38,019 nt of DNA from an uncultured Prevotella sp. (GCA_946186115.1 CAMHLV010000031.1:1-38019), one strand, 5' to 3'. Shown: positions 26,752-36,008, counted from the stretch's first letter. Numbers and translations: made by a program. The notes: generated from the letters alone by a model not told the origin.

Positions 26752-27599
26752 ATGTGTTTCAAGGCAAATAGGAATAGTTTAAGATTGATGTGCTTTATAC
26801 TATATCCTAATACTCTCCTTAGATGTCTGTATTTCCAGTATTTAAAAAATTGCCTATCTGCATGGTCGAACAGGATATTCTCGCCAAAATGATTTAACTG
26901 GAAATCATAGTCTTCTAATAGTTTCTTTGACAATAATATGTCATTCATGCTGCCTGTCACAGACGAGGCATGTATCCTGTAGTTTGCCAGTGGCGACATT
27001 ACTCCGATGATATCGGTATATTGGCCAACGCGATAGAAGAAATCGTCGTCTGCTATATGTCCGGCTTCAGGTCTGAACCTGCATTTTGATAATACGTCAC
27101 TATGTGTGATGACACCCGGACACCGATGTATATTGGGGGTGCCAAAGGTATAGTAAGCTTTGATATACTGTTTGCCAGAATAGTGTACAATGCGTCCGTT
27201 ACAATAGCCGGGAGATGAGATTATGCTTCCCTTTTCATTGATGTAGTTGCATGGCGCGAACAAGTATTTTGCCTTAGGATATTTTGTAAATCCCTTTTCT
27301 GCTTCTTCCAGGAAAGTTGGTTCTAATGTGTCATCCTGATGAAGTACCGAAACATAGTCGCCTGTAGCCAAGTCCACAGCATTATTCCAACCATTAACAA
27401 AGCCGGAAGGACCGTCCGGGTTAGTATGAATTTTGATTCTGTCGCCGTATGCTTGGCAAATCGAAAGTGTATCGTCTTGGGAGTTGTCGTCTGAAACGAT
27501 AATCTCGTCAGCGGGTCTCGTTTGTCTGAGTGCTGATTGTATAGCATCATCCACATAAGTGGCACCATTAAAGGTGGGTATGACAATAGAGAATTTCAT
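26748..27599 (-). CDS. GT2 family glycosyltransferase
   Basis: This 283-residue GT-A enzyme starts MKFSIVIPTFNGATYVDDAI and has IVSDDNSQDDT, NGWNNAV and LHQDDTLEP (QDD at 88-90 as the DXD-type site). The in-frame extension to 27656 is rejected because the ATG at 27599 overlaps the upstream GT4 stop as ATGA and places the motif at the N-terminus. The product is a little short for the family, with a basic tail. It sits between a GT4 gene and the deacetylase gene. Confidence 0.88.
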   Translation of the reverse strand: MKFSIVIPTFNGATYVDDAIQSALRQTRPADEIIVSDDNSQDDTLSICQAYGDRIKIHTNPDGPSGFVNGWNNAVDLATGDYVSVLHQDDTLEPTFLEEAEKGFTKYPKAKYLFAPCNYINEKGSIISSPGYCNGRIVHYSGKQYIKAYYTFGTPNIHRCPGVITHSDVLSKCRFRPEAGHIADDDFFYRVGQYTDIIGVMSPLANYRIHASSVTGSMNDILLSKKLLEDYDFQLNHFGENILFDHADRQFFKYWKYRHLRRVLGYSIKHINLKLFLFALKHI

Positions 27600-28729
27600 T
27601 TTTGGTAAAGCAGTCTTTCGTAGGTCTCCACATATTTCTCTGCACATTGTTGCCATGAGAATGATTGCAAGTGGTTTTCTGTCTGTGCTTTATCTAATAG
27701 TTGTGCTTTGTCGATTCGGCAAACCTGTAGTAATTTCTCACTGATGCATTCTTCGTTTAGCTCAGCGAAATAGTCTATAGTCTTTTTCCCAATTTCAGTA
27801 AGACTGCTATTCCTTGCTGATATGACAGGTGTTCCACATGCAAGTGATTCCAAGATAGGCAACCCAAATCCTTCATAGGCAGATGTTATGGCAGTACAAT
27901 GGGCGTTTGTATAAAGCGTGGCTAATTGTTGATCGCTAATGTCCTTGCATGTAACCACTTGCTGCTTCTTCATTAAATCCTCGTACTTCTTGAGGTCATC
28001 GGTTGCTGGACTCAGTAGAACCAGTTGTCGGCTGCCACCTTTTTCTAAGTATCTCCGGAAGGCTTCCAATAGCATCGGTGTGTTTTTACGTGGATGGTTG
28101 CAAGATGCAGAAAAGAAATAAGGCATGGTGATACCTAATGATTTTAGGAAATCTACATCTGCCGTAGGATGGAAAACGTCTCGGTTAATACCCCAATGTA
28201 TAGTTGTCACTTTATTTTCTGGAACATTCCAGAAACGTACAATATCTTCTTTTGATGCATCAGAACATGTAATTATGGCCTTGCAGCGATGCCCTATGTT
28301 ACGATATTTGTTCATTTCCCGTTCTGTAGCCCCCCACATTTCTGGGTATCTGTAAACTATCAGGTCGTGAATTGTGAAAATGGTCTTGCCGAATGTCTCA
28401 CAATAGTCTGTGTTGTGAGGAATGTGTAGCAAATCGTATTGTGTGAACAGCCACTTTAAATGCAGGGCGTTTACAATTCTACGAACAGGAGCCTTATTTG
28501 ACAGGTACAGATGAAATTCCTTCAATGGTATGTGCCCTTTTATGCTAATTCCTCTCGTATTCTGGGTATATAAGGTCAGTTCGAACGGTAGTGAGCCCAG
28601 TTTGGACATTGCTGATATAAGTTCCAGCGTACTGCGGCCTACACCTGTCGTATGTCCATGCTGAAAGTATGGAATGACGGAGTTGACATCAATCAGCAGT
28701 CGTTTCTTTTTAGTACTATGATGATACAT
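27596..28729 (-). CDS. GT4 family glycosyltransferase
   Basis: This 377-residue GT-B enzyme has TGVGRSTLELISAM near the N-terminus, FTIHDLIVYRYPEMWG, SASCNHPRKNTPMLLEAF and SAYEGFGLPILESLACGTPV (E-x7-E). The layout resembles GT4 mannosyltransferases of the WbaZ/MtfB type, but the sugar is not certain. It overlaps the upstream GT4 gene by 14 bases and the downstream GT2 gene by 4. Confidence 0.9.
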   Translation of the reverse strand: MYHHSTKKKRLLIDVNSVIPYFQHGHTTGVGRSTLELISAMSKLGSLPFELTLYTQNTRGISIKGHIPLKEFHLYLSNKAPVRRIVNALHLKWLFTQYDLLHIPHNTDYCETFGKTIFTIHDLIVYRYPEMWGATEREMNKYRNIGHRCKAIITCSDASKEDIVRFWNVPENKVTTIHWGINRDVFHPTADVDFLKSLGITMPYFFSASCNHPRKNTPMLLEAFRRYLEKGGSRQLVLLSPATDDLKKYEDLMKKQQVVTCKDISDQQLATLYTNAHCTAITSAYEGFGLPILESLACGTPVISARNSSLTEIGKKTIDYFAELNEECISEKLLQVCRIDKAQLLDKAQTENHLQSFSWQQCAEKYVETYERLLYQK

Positions 28730-29999
28730 GCTGGGCTACTTGTACATATATTGAGCAAAGTCGCTTACAGTGATCCGCAATAGGGTGGGCATGACAGTTA
28801 GCTGACATTGTGAACAATTCTGAATCCGACATTTCTGTGATGTCTTGCATCGCTGTGTGTAATGCATCAATGTCGTTGGTGGGAATTAGCCATCCGTTTT
28901 CTCCATTTCTGATTTGCATTTCTGCTCCACCGTTGCAAGTAGCCACGACAGGTTTGCCATTAGCCAGTGACTCGGCAATACTGAGGCCAAAAGCCTCCAT
29001 GGAAACTGATGGAGCTATGGAGATATGATAGTCCTTGATTAAGGTGAAAATTGTTTCTGGCGCTGTCTTTCCGTGCCAAACAATACGAGGGTCTTGCCTG
29101 AATCTTGTTTGTAACTTTTTTTTGTATCTGCACTCTGCTTTATTGTCGCTTTCTCCAATCAGGTGTAGTTCGGCCTTGGGGCTCGTTAGTTTGTGAAACG
29201 CTTCTAACATGATGTGAATGCCCTTAGCGTAACAGATACGACCGATATAGAAAAAACGTACCCCATTTTGAATGGAAGGGAATGGCGGAATCTGTTGTGG
29301 CAGAGGAATGCCGTGTGGTACAACTCTAGTATTATCTTCGGAAAGTCCATTACGAACCATAGCTTCTTTGATTGCCTCACAAGGAGCAATCATCAAGGCA
29401 CAATTGTTGACAATGGTCTGCCATTCAGTATGTTTATTTTGAATATGGATAGCAGCTCTGCCGATGGGCGTCACAAATAATATGAACGGTAGCCGTTCTA
29501 GGATTTTCCCTAATGTAATATAGACTCGTTCTGGCAGCAGCCTCATCATCGGATACCATACAAGACCGGTTCTTGTGTTGCGAAGTACGCATCGTAAACA
29601 GTTCCTGTGTGTGATAGTTGTCTGGCAAATATCGTCCCGGCTATTTAGTAATGCCCCCGCAGGACATACGATGCCGCCATGATGGGCAGTTACGACAACG
29701 GGGATATGGAGTTTCTTGCCGATGCTGCATGCCTGCGGCTTATGGCTGTGGGCATGGATGATGTCAGGCCCTATTTCCTTGAGCAGCTGGGCGAAATCCT
29801 CGTCAGACAACTCCCCCGATTCGTACAGATCACATGTTCTGTATGTTTTCTTTTGAATATCAGCATTGCCGGTATAAGAGAGGATGGATATTTTAACTGC
29901 CCCTTGTCGGACTAGTTCGTCAACAATATTCTTCACATACACCTGACCACCGCCATACGTGGAGAAGAAGTCACCGGAAGCTATTTGCAGAATGTGCAT
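28716..29999 (-). CDS. GT4 glycosyltransferase with internal cysteine motif
   Basis: This 427-residue GT-B enzyme is the longest GT4 in the locus. It starts MHILQIASGDFFSTYGGGQVYVKNIV and has IIHAHSHKPQA, FYIGRICYAKGIHIMLEAF and SMEAFGLSIAES (E-x7-E). Residues about 125-155 carry CPAG, a further Cys and CLRC, reminiscent of the cluster in the GT4 at 17336-18493. Together with an insertion around 160-200, this accounts for the extra length. Sugar unknown. Confidence 0.9.
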   Translation of the reverse strand: MHILQIASGDFFSTYGGGQVYVKNIVDELVRQGAVKISILSYTGNADIQKKTYRTCDLYESGELSDEDFAQLLKEIGPDIIHAHSHKPQACSIGKKLHIPVVVTAHHGGIVCPAGALLNSRDDICQTTITHRNCLRCVLRNTRTGLVWYPMMRLLPERVYITLGKILERLPFILFVTPIGRAAIHIQNKHTEWQTIVNNCALMIAPCEAIKEAMVRNGLSEDNTRVVPHGIPLPQQIPPFPSIQNGVRFFYIGRICYAKGIHIMLEAFHKLTSPKAELHLIGESDNKAECRYKKKLQTRFRQDPRIVWHGKTAPETIFTLIKDYHISIAPSVSMEAFGLSIAESLANGKPVVATCNGGAEMQIRNGENGWLIPTNDIDALHTAMQDITEMSDSELFTMSANCHAHPIADHCKRLCSIYVQVAQHVSS

Positions 30000-30016
30000 A
30001 ATAATATATCCTTATA

Positions 30017-31018
30017 CTATAGTGCAAAACATCTTGTTCCTCTGTCATGGCCGAATAGAGTTTTGGCAATATGGGTAACATAACATAATGGTATTCTCAG
30101 CATTTGTAGCAACGAAGGCTTGTACCCAATTTCCTTTGTCAATGCAAGCGCTTCCTTAAGAAGCTCTGTGTCTCCTGATTCGTGAATAGTTTCTAAGAGA
30201 TAGTGGAAAGAGTTCTTGAGCTTTTTGTTCAACAGTTGGCGGGGTAGGTCATATTGGCACCATGTGTCATAGTAGATATATATACAACCAATGGTAAACT
30301 TTATATTCTTCTTGCTGTTTGACGAGATGCTGACCGATTCCCTTTGTATACGATAGACGGTTGTCTTTTCTGGAAGATAGGCTATGCGTCCATGGTAGGC
30401 CAACATATAAAACAAAACAATGTCACAGGTAGGGTATTTGATATTGAACAAATCGTATTTGTCGCTCATGGCTTTTCGTAGTGTTTCTGCCCGAAAGCAA
30501 ATACTGCTGAAGCGTATCCCTCTATATTGTTCTTGGATAATCTCCAGTACTCCATTTTTTCCAGCCTGTTTCTCGCAGACGAAATCACCAGTGACAGGCT
30601 TGTGCTCTTCAAACTGGTTCTTCTCTTGAAAGAAGTTCTCCCAGTTCGTATGCACCATAGAGACAGTTGGATCCTGTTCTAATATCGTTACCTGTTTTTG
30701 CAACTTATGGTCGTCAATCCAGTAGTCATCACCTTCACACACAGCGATGTACTTACCCTTACAGGCTATCATACAGTCCTTTGTGTTGCCCACAACCCCT
30801 TTGTTGCCTGACTGTCGTATCAGCTTGATGATGTCAGGGTATCGCTCTTGATACTTTTGGCAGATAGCGAGTGTCCCATCCGTGCTGCAGTCATCGGCTA
30901 TGATCAGCTCGTATTCACAGTCCTTCTGCATTAGGACACTTTCGATGGCCGCACTTATGTATGCTTCCTGGTTATATGTCACCATGCATACAGAGACGTA
31001 TGGGTTATGCTCTTTCAT
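30017..31018 (-). CDS. GT2 family glycosyltransferase
   Basis: This 333-residue GT-A enzyme opens with NPYVSVCMVTYNQEAYISAAIE and has IIADDCSTDGT, NTKDCMIACKGKYIA and CEGDDYWIDDHKL, the GDD and YWID pattern of one GT2 branch. The ATG at 31018 is chosen because it gives the family N-terminus. The open frame to 31144 lies inside the flippase gene. Even so the start overlaps that gene by 14 bases. Confidence 0.9.
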   Translation of the reverse strand: MKEHNPYVSVCMVTYNQEAYISAAIESVLMQKDCEYELIIADDCSTDGTLAICQKYQERYPDIIKLIRQSGNKGVVGNTKDCMIACKGKYIAVCEGDDYWIDDHKLQKQVTILEQDPTVSMVHTNWENFFQEKNQFEEHKPVTGDFVCEKQAGKNGVLEIIQEQYRGIRFSSICFRAETLRKAMSDKYDLFNIKYPTCDIVLFYMLAYHGRIAYLPEKTTVYRIQRESVSISSNSKKNIKFTIGCIYIYYDTWCQYDLPRQLLNKKLKNSFHYLLETIHESGDTELLKEALALTKEIGYKPSLLQMLRIPLCYVTHIAKTLFGHDRGTRCFAL

Positions 31019-32549
31019 GCCTTTTGTGGATAAAACGCGAAACAAGGGATCTCGAAGAGCCGAAGGCCGCATAGAATGACAAGAAAAGTATAGGGATATG
31101 TATGCTGCATATAATAATCGCATAGCAAATCCACATGAGAGCATTCTCGCTGGGGTCTATGGTTATCTGCTTGACTATCAGTGAGGAAATGATAATCGGC
31201 AGTAGCAGCATAGTGATATATAGTATATTCCTTTTCCAATATTTGATGACGGACAGGTGGAAGCCCGAGTGGAATAAGAAATATGGTTTCCATATTCCGG
31301 CATTGAGAAACATGCTTATTACCGGTCCAACAAGAACTCCGTGGAATCCGTACAGATATCCACCTCCAATTGACAGTATGATAGTTAGTGACGACTCTGA
31401 TATTGAGGCCCAGATATCGTAAAACAGGCCATGGGCAAAAAGAAATACATCAATTGCTCCGCGTGTAATGACAATATATATATTCAATAATATTATAATA
31501 ATAATGGAATTCTCCAACAGATATTCTGTCCCTAACCATAGTGTGATAAACGGATTGATGAGGTGATAAAATGCAAAAAGGTAAATACTGCATATAAAAT
31601 ATCTTAGAGACATGAGCTCCCAGAATACTGACTGGATTTTATTCTTGTCGCCCTCAGCAACCAAGTTCCCAACACCAGCACCAACACTGTCTAACATCTT
31701 TGCTACCAAGGCTGAGAGTTTTTCAACGATGATGCTGTAGTTGCCATAGTAGGCTACAATTTTCAGCGATACAAAGCTGTAGATAAAGAATGGTGTGGTC
31801 TGGTATTGTACGAATGGGGCTATTTTGTGCACAAAGAGCTGTCGTGTGTACTTCATAACCTCTGGGTACTTCTTAAATAATTGTCTTCCCTTTTTTATCT
31901 CAGCTTTTAGCCATGGATATGTCTGATTGATTTTCCAGTTAAGTATGAATGAATAGATTATGCCGAATGCCAGTTCAATGGCAACCCATAGATAGTAATT
32001 GCCGGTATAATATGCTAAGGCCATTTGAATTATGGTCTTGATGATATTTCCCGTCTGGAAGTAAGCTGTGACAACATAGTTTTTTTGGTCGGCTCCAAGC
32101 AGGTTCTGTCTGTAATTGATGAAATAACCAATAAGTGACGAAGTAAGAAAGGAAAAGTAGGCAAAGTAGATAAGCGCCATTTCGAACCCCGAGTCAGGGA
32201 AGATGAGTGGAAGGAAACAGGCTAGCAGGCAACCTGCCGAGAGTATCACAATGCCAATCCATCTATACAGATAGCCCATGACCGAAATAATCTCATTTAT
32301 GCGCTGCTGGTCATTGTCGAAGAGTGGTTTGTATAGCAGGTATCCAATCGCTGAGCCAATGCCTAATTCTGCGAGGTTCAGAAAACCGAGCAGATTATAT
32401 AGTGTGCCCGTCAGGCCAATAAAGTCTGCTCCAAGACAGTCCAGGAATATTTTCCTTGAGAAAAAGCTCAATGCTAGCGTCAAAAAGTAGAATAGCAGAT
32501 TGACGCGGGCATTGAGCAGTGTTTTCTTTATCCTTGATTCCTGGGGCAT
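31005..32549 (-). CDS. Wzx-type polysaccharide flippase
   Basis: This 514-residue multi-pass membrane protein of the MATE/MVF superfamily would flip lipid-linked repeat units from the cytoplasmic to the periplasmic face. About 12-14 hydrophobic segments are visible. The N-terminus (NARVNLLFYFLTLALSFFSRKIFL) and the glycine-rich GLTGTLYNLLGFLNLAELGIGSAIGYLLYKPL are typical. It lies 11 bases after the kinase gene. With the Wzy-like polymerase and the Wza/Wzc-like pair it defines a Wzx/Wzy-dependent pathway. Confidence 0.9.
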   Translation of the reverse strand: MPQESRIKKTLLNARVNLLFYFLTLALSFFSRKIFLDCLGADFIGLTGTLYNLLGFLNLAELGIGSAIGYLLYKPLFDNDQQRINEIISVMGYLYRWIGIVILSAGCLLACFLPLIFPDSGFEMALIYFAYFSFLTSSLIGYFINYRQNLLGADQKNYVVTAYFQTGNIIKTIIQMALAYYTGNYYLWVAIELAFGIIYSFILNWKINQTYPWLKAEIKKGRQLFKKYPEVMKYTRQLFVHKIAPFVQYQTTPFFIYSFVSLKIVAYYGNYSIIVEKLSALVAKMLDSVGAGVGNLVAEGDKNKIQSVFWELMSLRYFICSIYLFAFYHLINPFITLWLGTEYLLENSIIIIILLNIYIVITRGAIDVFLFAHGLFYDIWASISESSLTIILSIGGGYLYGFHGVLVGPVISMFLNAGIWKPYFLFHSGFHLSVIKYWKRNILYITMLLLPIIISSLIVKQITIDPSENALMWICYAIIICSIHIPILFLSFYAAFGSSRSLVSRFIHKRHERA

Positions 32550-32560
32550 CCTTTTTATCC

Positions 32561-34963
32561 CTATTTCTTGTCGTTTCCGTAGTGGTAGCCATAGCCGTAG
32601 TGGTATCCGTAGCGGTAACCATAGCGGTATCCGTAGCGGCCACTGGCAATACTACCATTAAGCAACATTGTCATGTTGTTGAACTTTTTATCGACGTAGT
32701 AACCCTCGATGGTGGGCAGTAACTCACGTTCAATGTTACCGACACGGATGACAAAGGTGGTCAAGTCAGACCACTTGGCAATGATACTGGCATCAGCTAC
32801 AACATCTACCGGCGGACAGTCGAGGAATATTACATCATATTCTTCTCTTAGTTCTTTGAGAAGCTGTTCCAAGCGTGGGCTGAAGAGTAGTTCGGCAGGG
32901 TTGGGGGGTATGGTGCCCACGGGTATGATGCCCATGTTTTCGTATTCTTCCTTCTTTACGACTATCTGATGCCAATCCTTCACGTTGCCGTTTAGGTAGT
33001 CGGAGATACCTTTCTCCGGTAAGTTAACGTAATTGGAGAGTGAAGCTCTGCGCAGGTCGAGGTCGATGGCAATGGTCTTCTTCTCTTTTACAGCAAAACT
33101 GGCGGCAATGTTAGCGGTCAGGAAGGTCTTGCCTGATCCCTGATTGGCTGAAGTAATCATGATGACCTTGTTCTTCTGGTCGCCTCCGATGACGAATTCC
33201 AGGTTGGTACGTACTATTCGGAATGCCTCGTTGATTATGTTTCTGCTCCTGGGCTTAACCAATATGTCATAGCTGTTGTGGTCTTTGTTATGCTTCTTGC
33301 TTCCGCTGTATTGAGGTATTTCTCCGATATATGGAATGGTCAGGTGCTCGATGTCTTTCCTGCCGCGCACTTTGGTGTTTGTTACTTCGCGCAGGAAAAT
33401 GATGATGACGGGAATCAGCAGACCAGCACCAATGGCCAGCAGCAGGATTATGCGGCGGGCAGGAGCCGTTGGTGCCATCGAGCCGGTAGGACTGGTTATG
33501 ATGCGTGTGTTATAGGCTGTGAATGCCTGCGACAGTTCGTTTTCCTCACGCTTCTGCAACAGGAACAGGTATAGAGACTCCTTTACCTTTTGCTGTCGCT
33601 CTACGCTAAGCAGGTATTTTGCTTGCTTCGGATTACTCGACAGGTGTGAAGTGCTGGTGCCCTCGATGTTGCGCAGTCCGCGTATCTGGGTATTCAGTTT
33701 GTTTACCTCCTGGTCGATAGACGAAACGATGGCTCCTCGCATCTCAGTCAGTTTCTTGTCAAGATCTTGCACAAGAGGGTTCTCTTCACTACTGTTGCTG
33801 ACGAGGCTGTTGCGCTGAAGCATCTTGTCGTTGAATTCCGATATCTGCGATTCAATAATTGATGAATTGATTCCCGAGTTGGCAGGCAGCAACTGGTCTT
33901 TGCTGTTGCGGTTGTTGACATGCTCTCTGATGTAACGTGCCATGTATAACTGGTTGTTCAGGTCGGTAATCTGGACGTTGGCCTGGTTGGCAGTATTCAT
34001 ATACATGTTGGTAGCGGCATTAATATCGGGAATGAGGTTGGCACTCTTATACGACGATATGTTGCTGTCAACATTGCCAAGTTCATTTTCAATGACTACC
34101 AGTCGCTCGTCGATAAACTGCGATGTGCTTACGGCAATCTGGTTCCTGTCCTTTACCCAGTTTTCGTTATATACTGAAATCAGTGTGTTCAGGAAGTCTT
34201 CGGCCCGTTGTATGTTGATGTCCTGACATGTCAGGTTGAGCACTGTCGAATTGTCATCGTTGCGGGTAACAGCCAGCTTCCCGGAGTATGTTCCAGTAGC
34301 ATCCATCAGCCTCGATCGGTTCAGGTAAATTGTCATACCGTCATTTGCTGCCTCCTTGAAATGAGGAGTTTTATTGATGGTAATCCGTCCCAGTGGCGTC
34401 TTGGTCTCTTTGCCGAAGTTTGCTGCTACTGGTTTCGCTTCTATCTCACTACCGTTCTTTTTGAAGTCTGATAGTGTGGCTTTACCGTTGCCGTTCAGTG
34501 TGATGGTCATTGAGCAATAGTCGTTGTAGGCAAGGTCGCGGAACTCCACTTTTACTGGCAGCGTGGGACCGTATAGCAACTCCTTATGGAATGTGCCATC
34601 CTTCATATAGTCGATATCCAGATTCAGTCGTCTTACCACTTCAAGTAACATGTCTGGCGACTGCATTGAGATAATCTCGTTGCTTATGTTTGTTCCTGAA
34701 CTGAATGTTCCAAGTTCAGAGAAAGAATTCATCATGTCTGTAAAAGAAGTGCTGCGTCGTCCTTCTTCTTTGATAAGCATGGATGCTGTGCGTGTATATA
34801 CTGGTGGCGTCTTCAACAGATAGGCAATAGCCAGCCCGATAGTGATGGCTAATGACAGGATAAACCACGGCCATTTGGCTATGCATAGGTTGATGAGGTC
34901 CTGCAGGCGCATCGGGTCGTTGTGAGGCCGCATTGTGCTGTTGTTTGAATTGATGATTTCCAT
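32561..34963 (-). CDS. Wzc-like polysaccharide co-polymerase and BY-family tyrosine kinase
   Basis: This 800-residue inner-membrane protein controls chain length and export. The N-terminal Wzz domain has a first membrane segment at about 32-50, a long periplasmic coiled coil, and a second segment near 505-530. The cytoplasmic kinase follows with Walker A NQGSGKTFL (about 606-614), Walker A' IAIDLDLRR and Walker B VIFLDCPP (about 709-716). The C-terminus (about 774-795) is a run of ten tyrosines alternating with Gly/Arg/His, the autophosphorylation cluster. It lies 12 bases after the export gene, and its partner phosphatase is at the operon's end. Confidence 0.95.
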   Translation of the reverse strand: MEIINSNNSTMRPHNDPMRLQDLINLCIAKWPWFILSLAITIGLAIAYLLKTPPVYTRTASMLIKEEGRRSTSFTDMMNSFSELGTFSSGTNISNEIISMQSPDMLLEVVRRLNLDIDYMKDGTFHKELLYGPTLPVKVEFRDLAYNDYCSMTITLNGNGKATLSDFKKNGSEIEAKPVAANFGKETKTPLGRITINKTPHFKEAANDGMTIYLNRSRLMDATGTYSGKLAVTRNDDNSTVLNLTCQDINIQRAEDFLNTLISVYNENWVKDRNQIAVSTSQFIDERLVVIENELGNVDSNISSYKSANLIPDINAATNMYMNTANQANVQITDLNNQLYMARYIREHVNNRNSKDQLLPANSGINSSIIESQISEFNDKMLQRNSLVSNSSEENPLVQDLDKKLTEMRGAIVSSIDQEVNKLNTQIRGLRNIEGTSTSHLSSNPKQAKYLLSVERQQKVKESLYLFLLQKREENELSQAFTAYNTRIITSPTGSMAPTAPARRIILLLAIGAGLLIPVIIIFLREVTNTKVRGRKDIEHLTIPYIGEIPQYSGSKKHNKDHNSYDILVKPRSRNIINEAFRIVRTNLEFVIGGDQKNKVIMITSANQGSGKTFLTANIAASFAVKEKKTIAIDLDLRRASLSNYVNLPEKGISDYLNGNVKDWHQIVVKKEEYENMGIIPVGTIPPNPAELLFSPRLEQLLKELREEYDVIFLDCPPVDVVADASIIAKWSDLTTFVIRVGNIERELLPTIEGYYVDKKFNNMTMLLNGSIASGRYGYRYGYRYGYHYGYGYHYGNDKK

Positions 34964-34975
34964 AGTGAGTCTTTT

Positions 34976-35776
34976 TTACTTCTTGAATACTACTAATCCT
35001 ATAGTCATGAGGAATGATGTAAGTGACATCCAGAATGATGGGGTGTATAGCGTGTTTCCGTTTACCGTAGAGTCACGCTTGCGCTTGTTGCTTGGTTCCA
35101 CATATACTATGTCATTCTGTTGCAAGTAGTAAACGGGAGAGTTGAGAATATCCCTGCCCGAGAGTAGATTTACTTTGTAAGTGGTATATTTCCCATCTTC
35201 GTAGCGGAGTACAGTGACGTTTTCGCGTTTGCCGTTGATGGTCAAGTCTCCTGCTTGGCTGATGGCGTCAAGTAGTGTGAAGTGGTCACGATCGAAGTTA
35301 TAGCGACCAGGTTTTGCCACCTCGCCTAATATCTCATACTTCAGTCCTGCAAATTCTACTGTCACCACAGGATCATTGACAAGGTTTCTGCGTATAAGCT
35401 CTTCTTTAATGAATTTGGCCAGTTCCTCACGCTTGTAGCCTGCTACTTTGATTTTTCCAAGCACGGGGAAGTCTATCTCTCCGCTGCTGTTGATGGTATA
35501 ACTCAGTATGCCATTACCTGAGTTGTTTATGTTTTCATTATTTGAACCTACCGTATGCGAGGTGTATGGCAGGTTGAACAATGCGCTTAACTGAGGGTCG
35601 CGGCTGTTGACAACAATCATAAGTTTGTCGTCAGGCTGGAACCGTATGTCCATCAGTTCTGCAATAGCTTCTTGCTGGCCATAACTTAGGTCACTGAAGT
35701 AGGTAAGGTTTGGGGTTTTACAACTGGCAAGGAATATCAAAGCCATGCCCCAGAGAATAATAGTTCTTTTCATCAT
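34976..35776 (-). CDS. Wza-like polysaccharide export lipoprotein
   Basis: This 266-residue outer-membrane export protein has a lipoprotein signal (MMKRTIILWGMALIFLASC, lipobox LASC). A Poly_export domain follows (about 45-145, with FQPDDKLMIVVNSRDPQLSA and INSSGEIDFPVLG), then an SLBB domain (about 150-230, EILGEVAKPGRYNF) and a C-terminal hydrophobic helix (TSFLMTIGLVVFKK). The start is the ATGATG pair at 35776/35773, which puts the signal peptide at the N-terminus. An in-frame GTG at 35821 would add residues before the signal and is rejected. It is the first gene of the operon. Confidence 0.93.
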   Translation of the reverse strand: MMKRTIILWGMALIFLASCKTPNLTYFSDLSYGQQEAIAELMDIRFQPDDKLMIVVNSRDPQLSALFNLPYTSHTVGSNNENINNSGNGILSYTINSSGEIDFPVLGKIKVAGYKREELAKFIKEELIRRNLVNDPVVTVEFAGLKYEILGEVAKPGRYNFDRDHFTLLDAISQAGDLTINGKRENVTVLRYEDGKYTTYKVNLLSGRDILNSPVYYLQQNDIVYVEPSNKRKRDSTVNGNTLYTPSFWMSLTSFLMTIGLVVFKK

Positions 35777-35962
35777 ATTAAGTGTTTGGTTATTCTTTAT
35801 GCAAAACAAGAGGGTCACCACAACTTCGAACTGTGGCGGATACAGAAATCAACCCGTTTCTGTAGCTGATACATTGATGTTCTGTGCTGGTTTCCAGCAA
35901 CATACAATCTTGCATCATTATAGCTGTTGATTATTTTCCACAAAATAGGGCATAATCCTTTG

Positions 35963-35970
35963 CAAAGTTA
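35963..35970 (-). promoter_or_regulatory. Probable -7 box of the polysaccharide operon
   Basis: On the minus strand, TAACTTTG followed by C matches the TAnnTTTG consensus. No TTTG lies 19-20 bases upstream, so the -33 element is weak or absent. An imperfect inverted repeat (AGGG and ATAATC at 35947-35957 with GATTAT and CCCT at 35987-35996) surrounds this box. Confidence 0.55.
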
Positions 35971-36008
35971 TAAAAAAATATTAAAAGATTATCCCTTTTT
36001 TGTCAAAA

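Noticed and set aside
31019..31144. N-terminal extension of the GT2 gene at 30017-31018
   Set aside because: It lies in flippase coding DNA, and the GT2 signature begins right after the ATG at 31018.
32576..32641. CRISPR-like or satellite repeat
   Set aside because: The short repeats encode the tyrosine tail of the kinase in frame and have no spacer structure.
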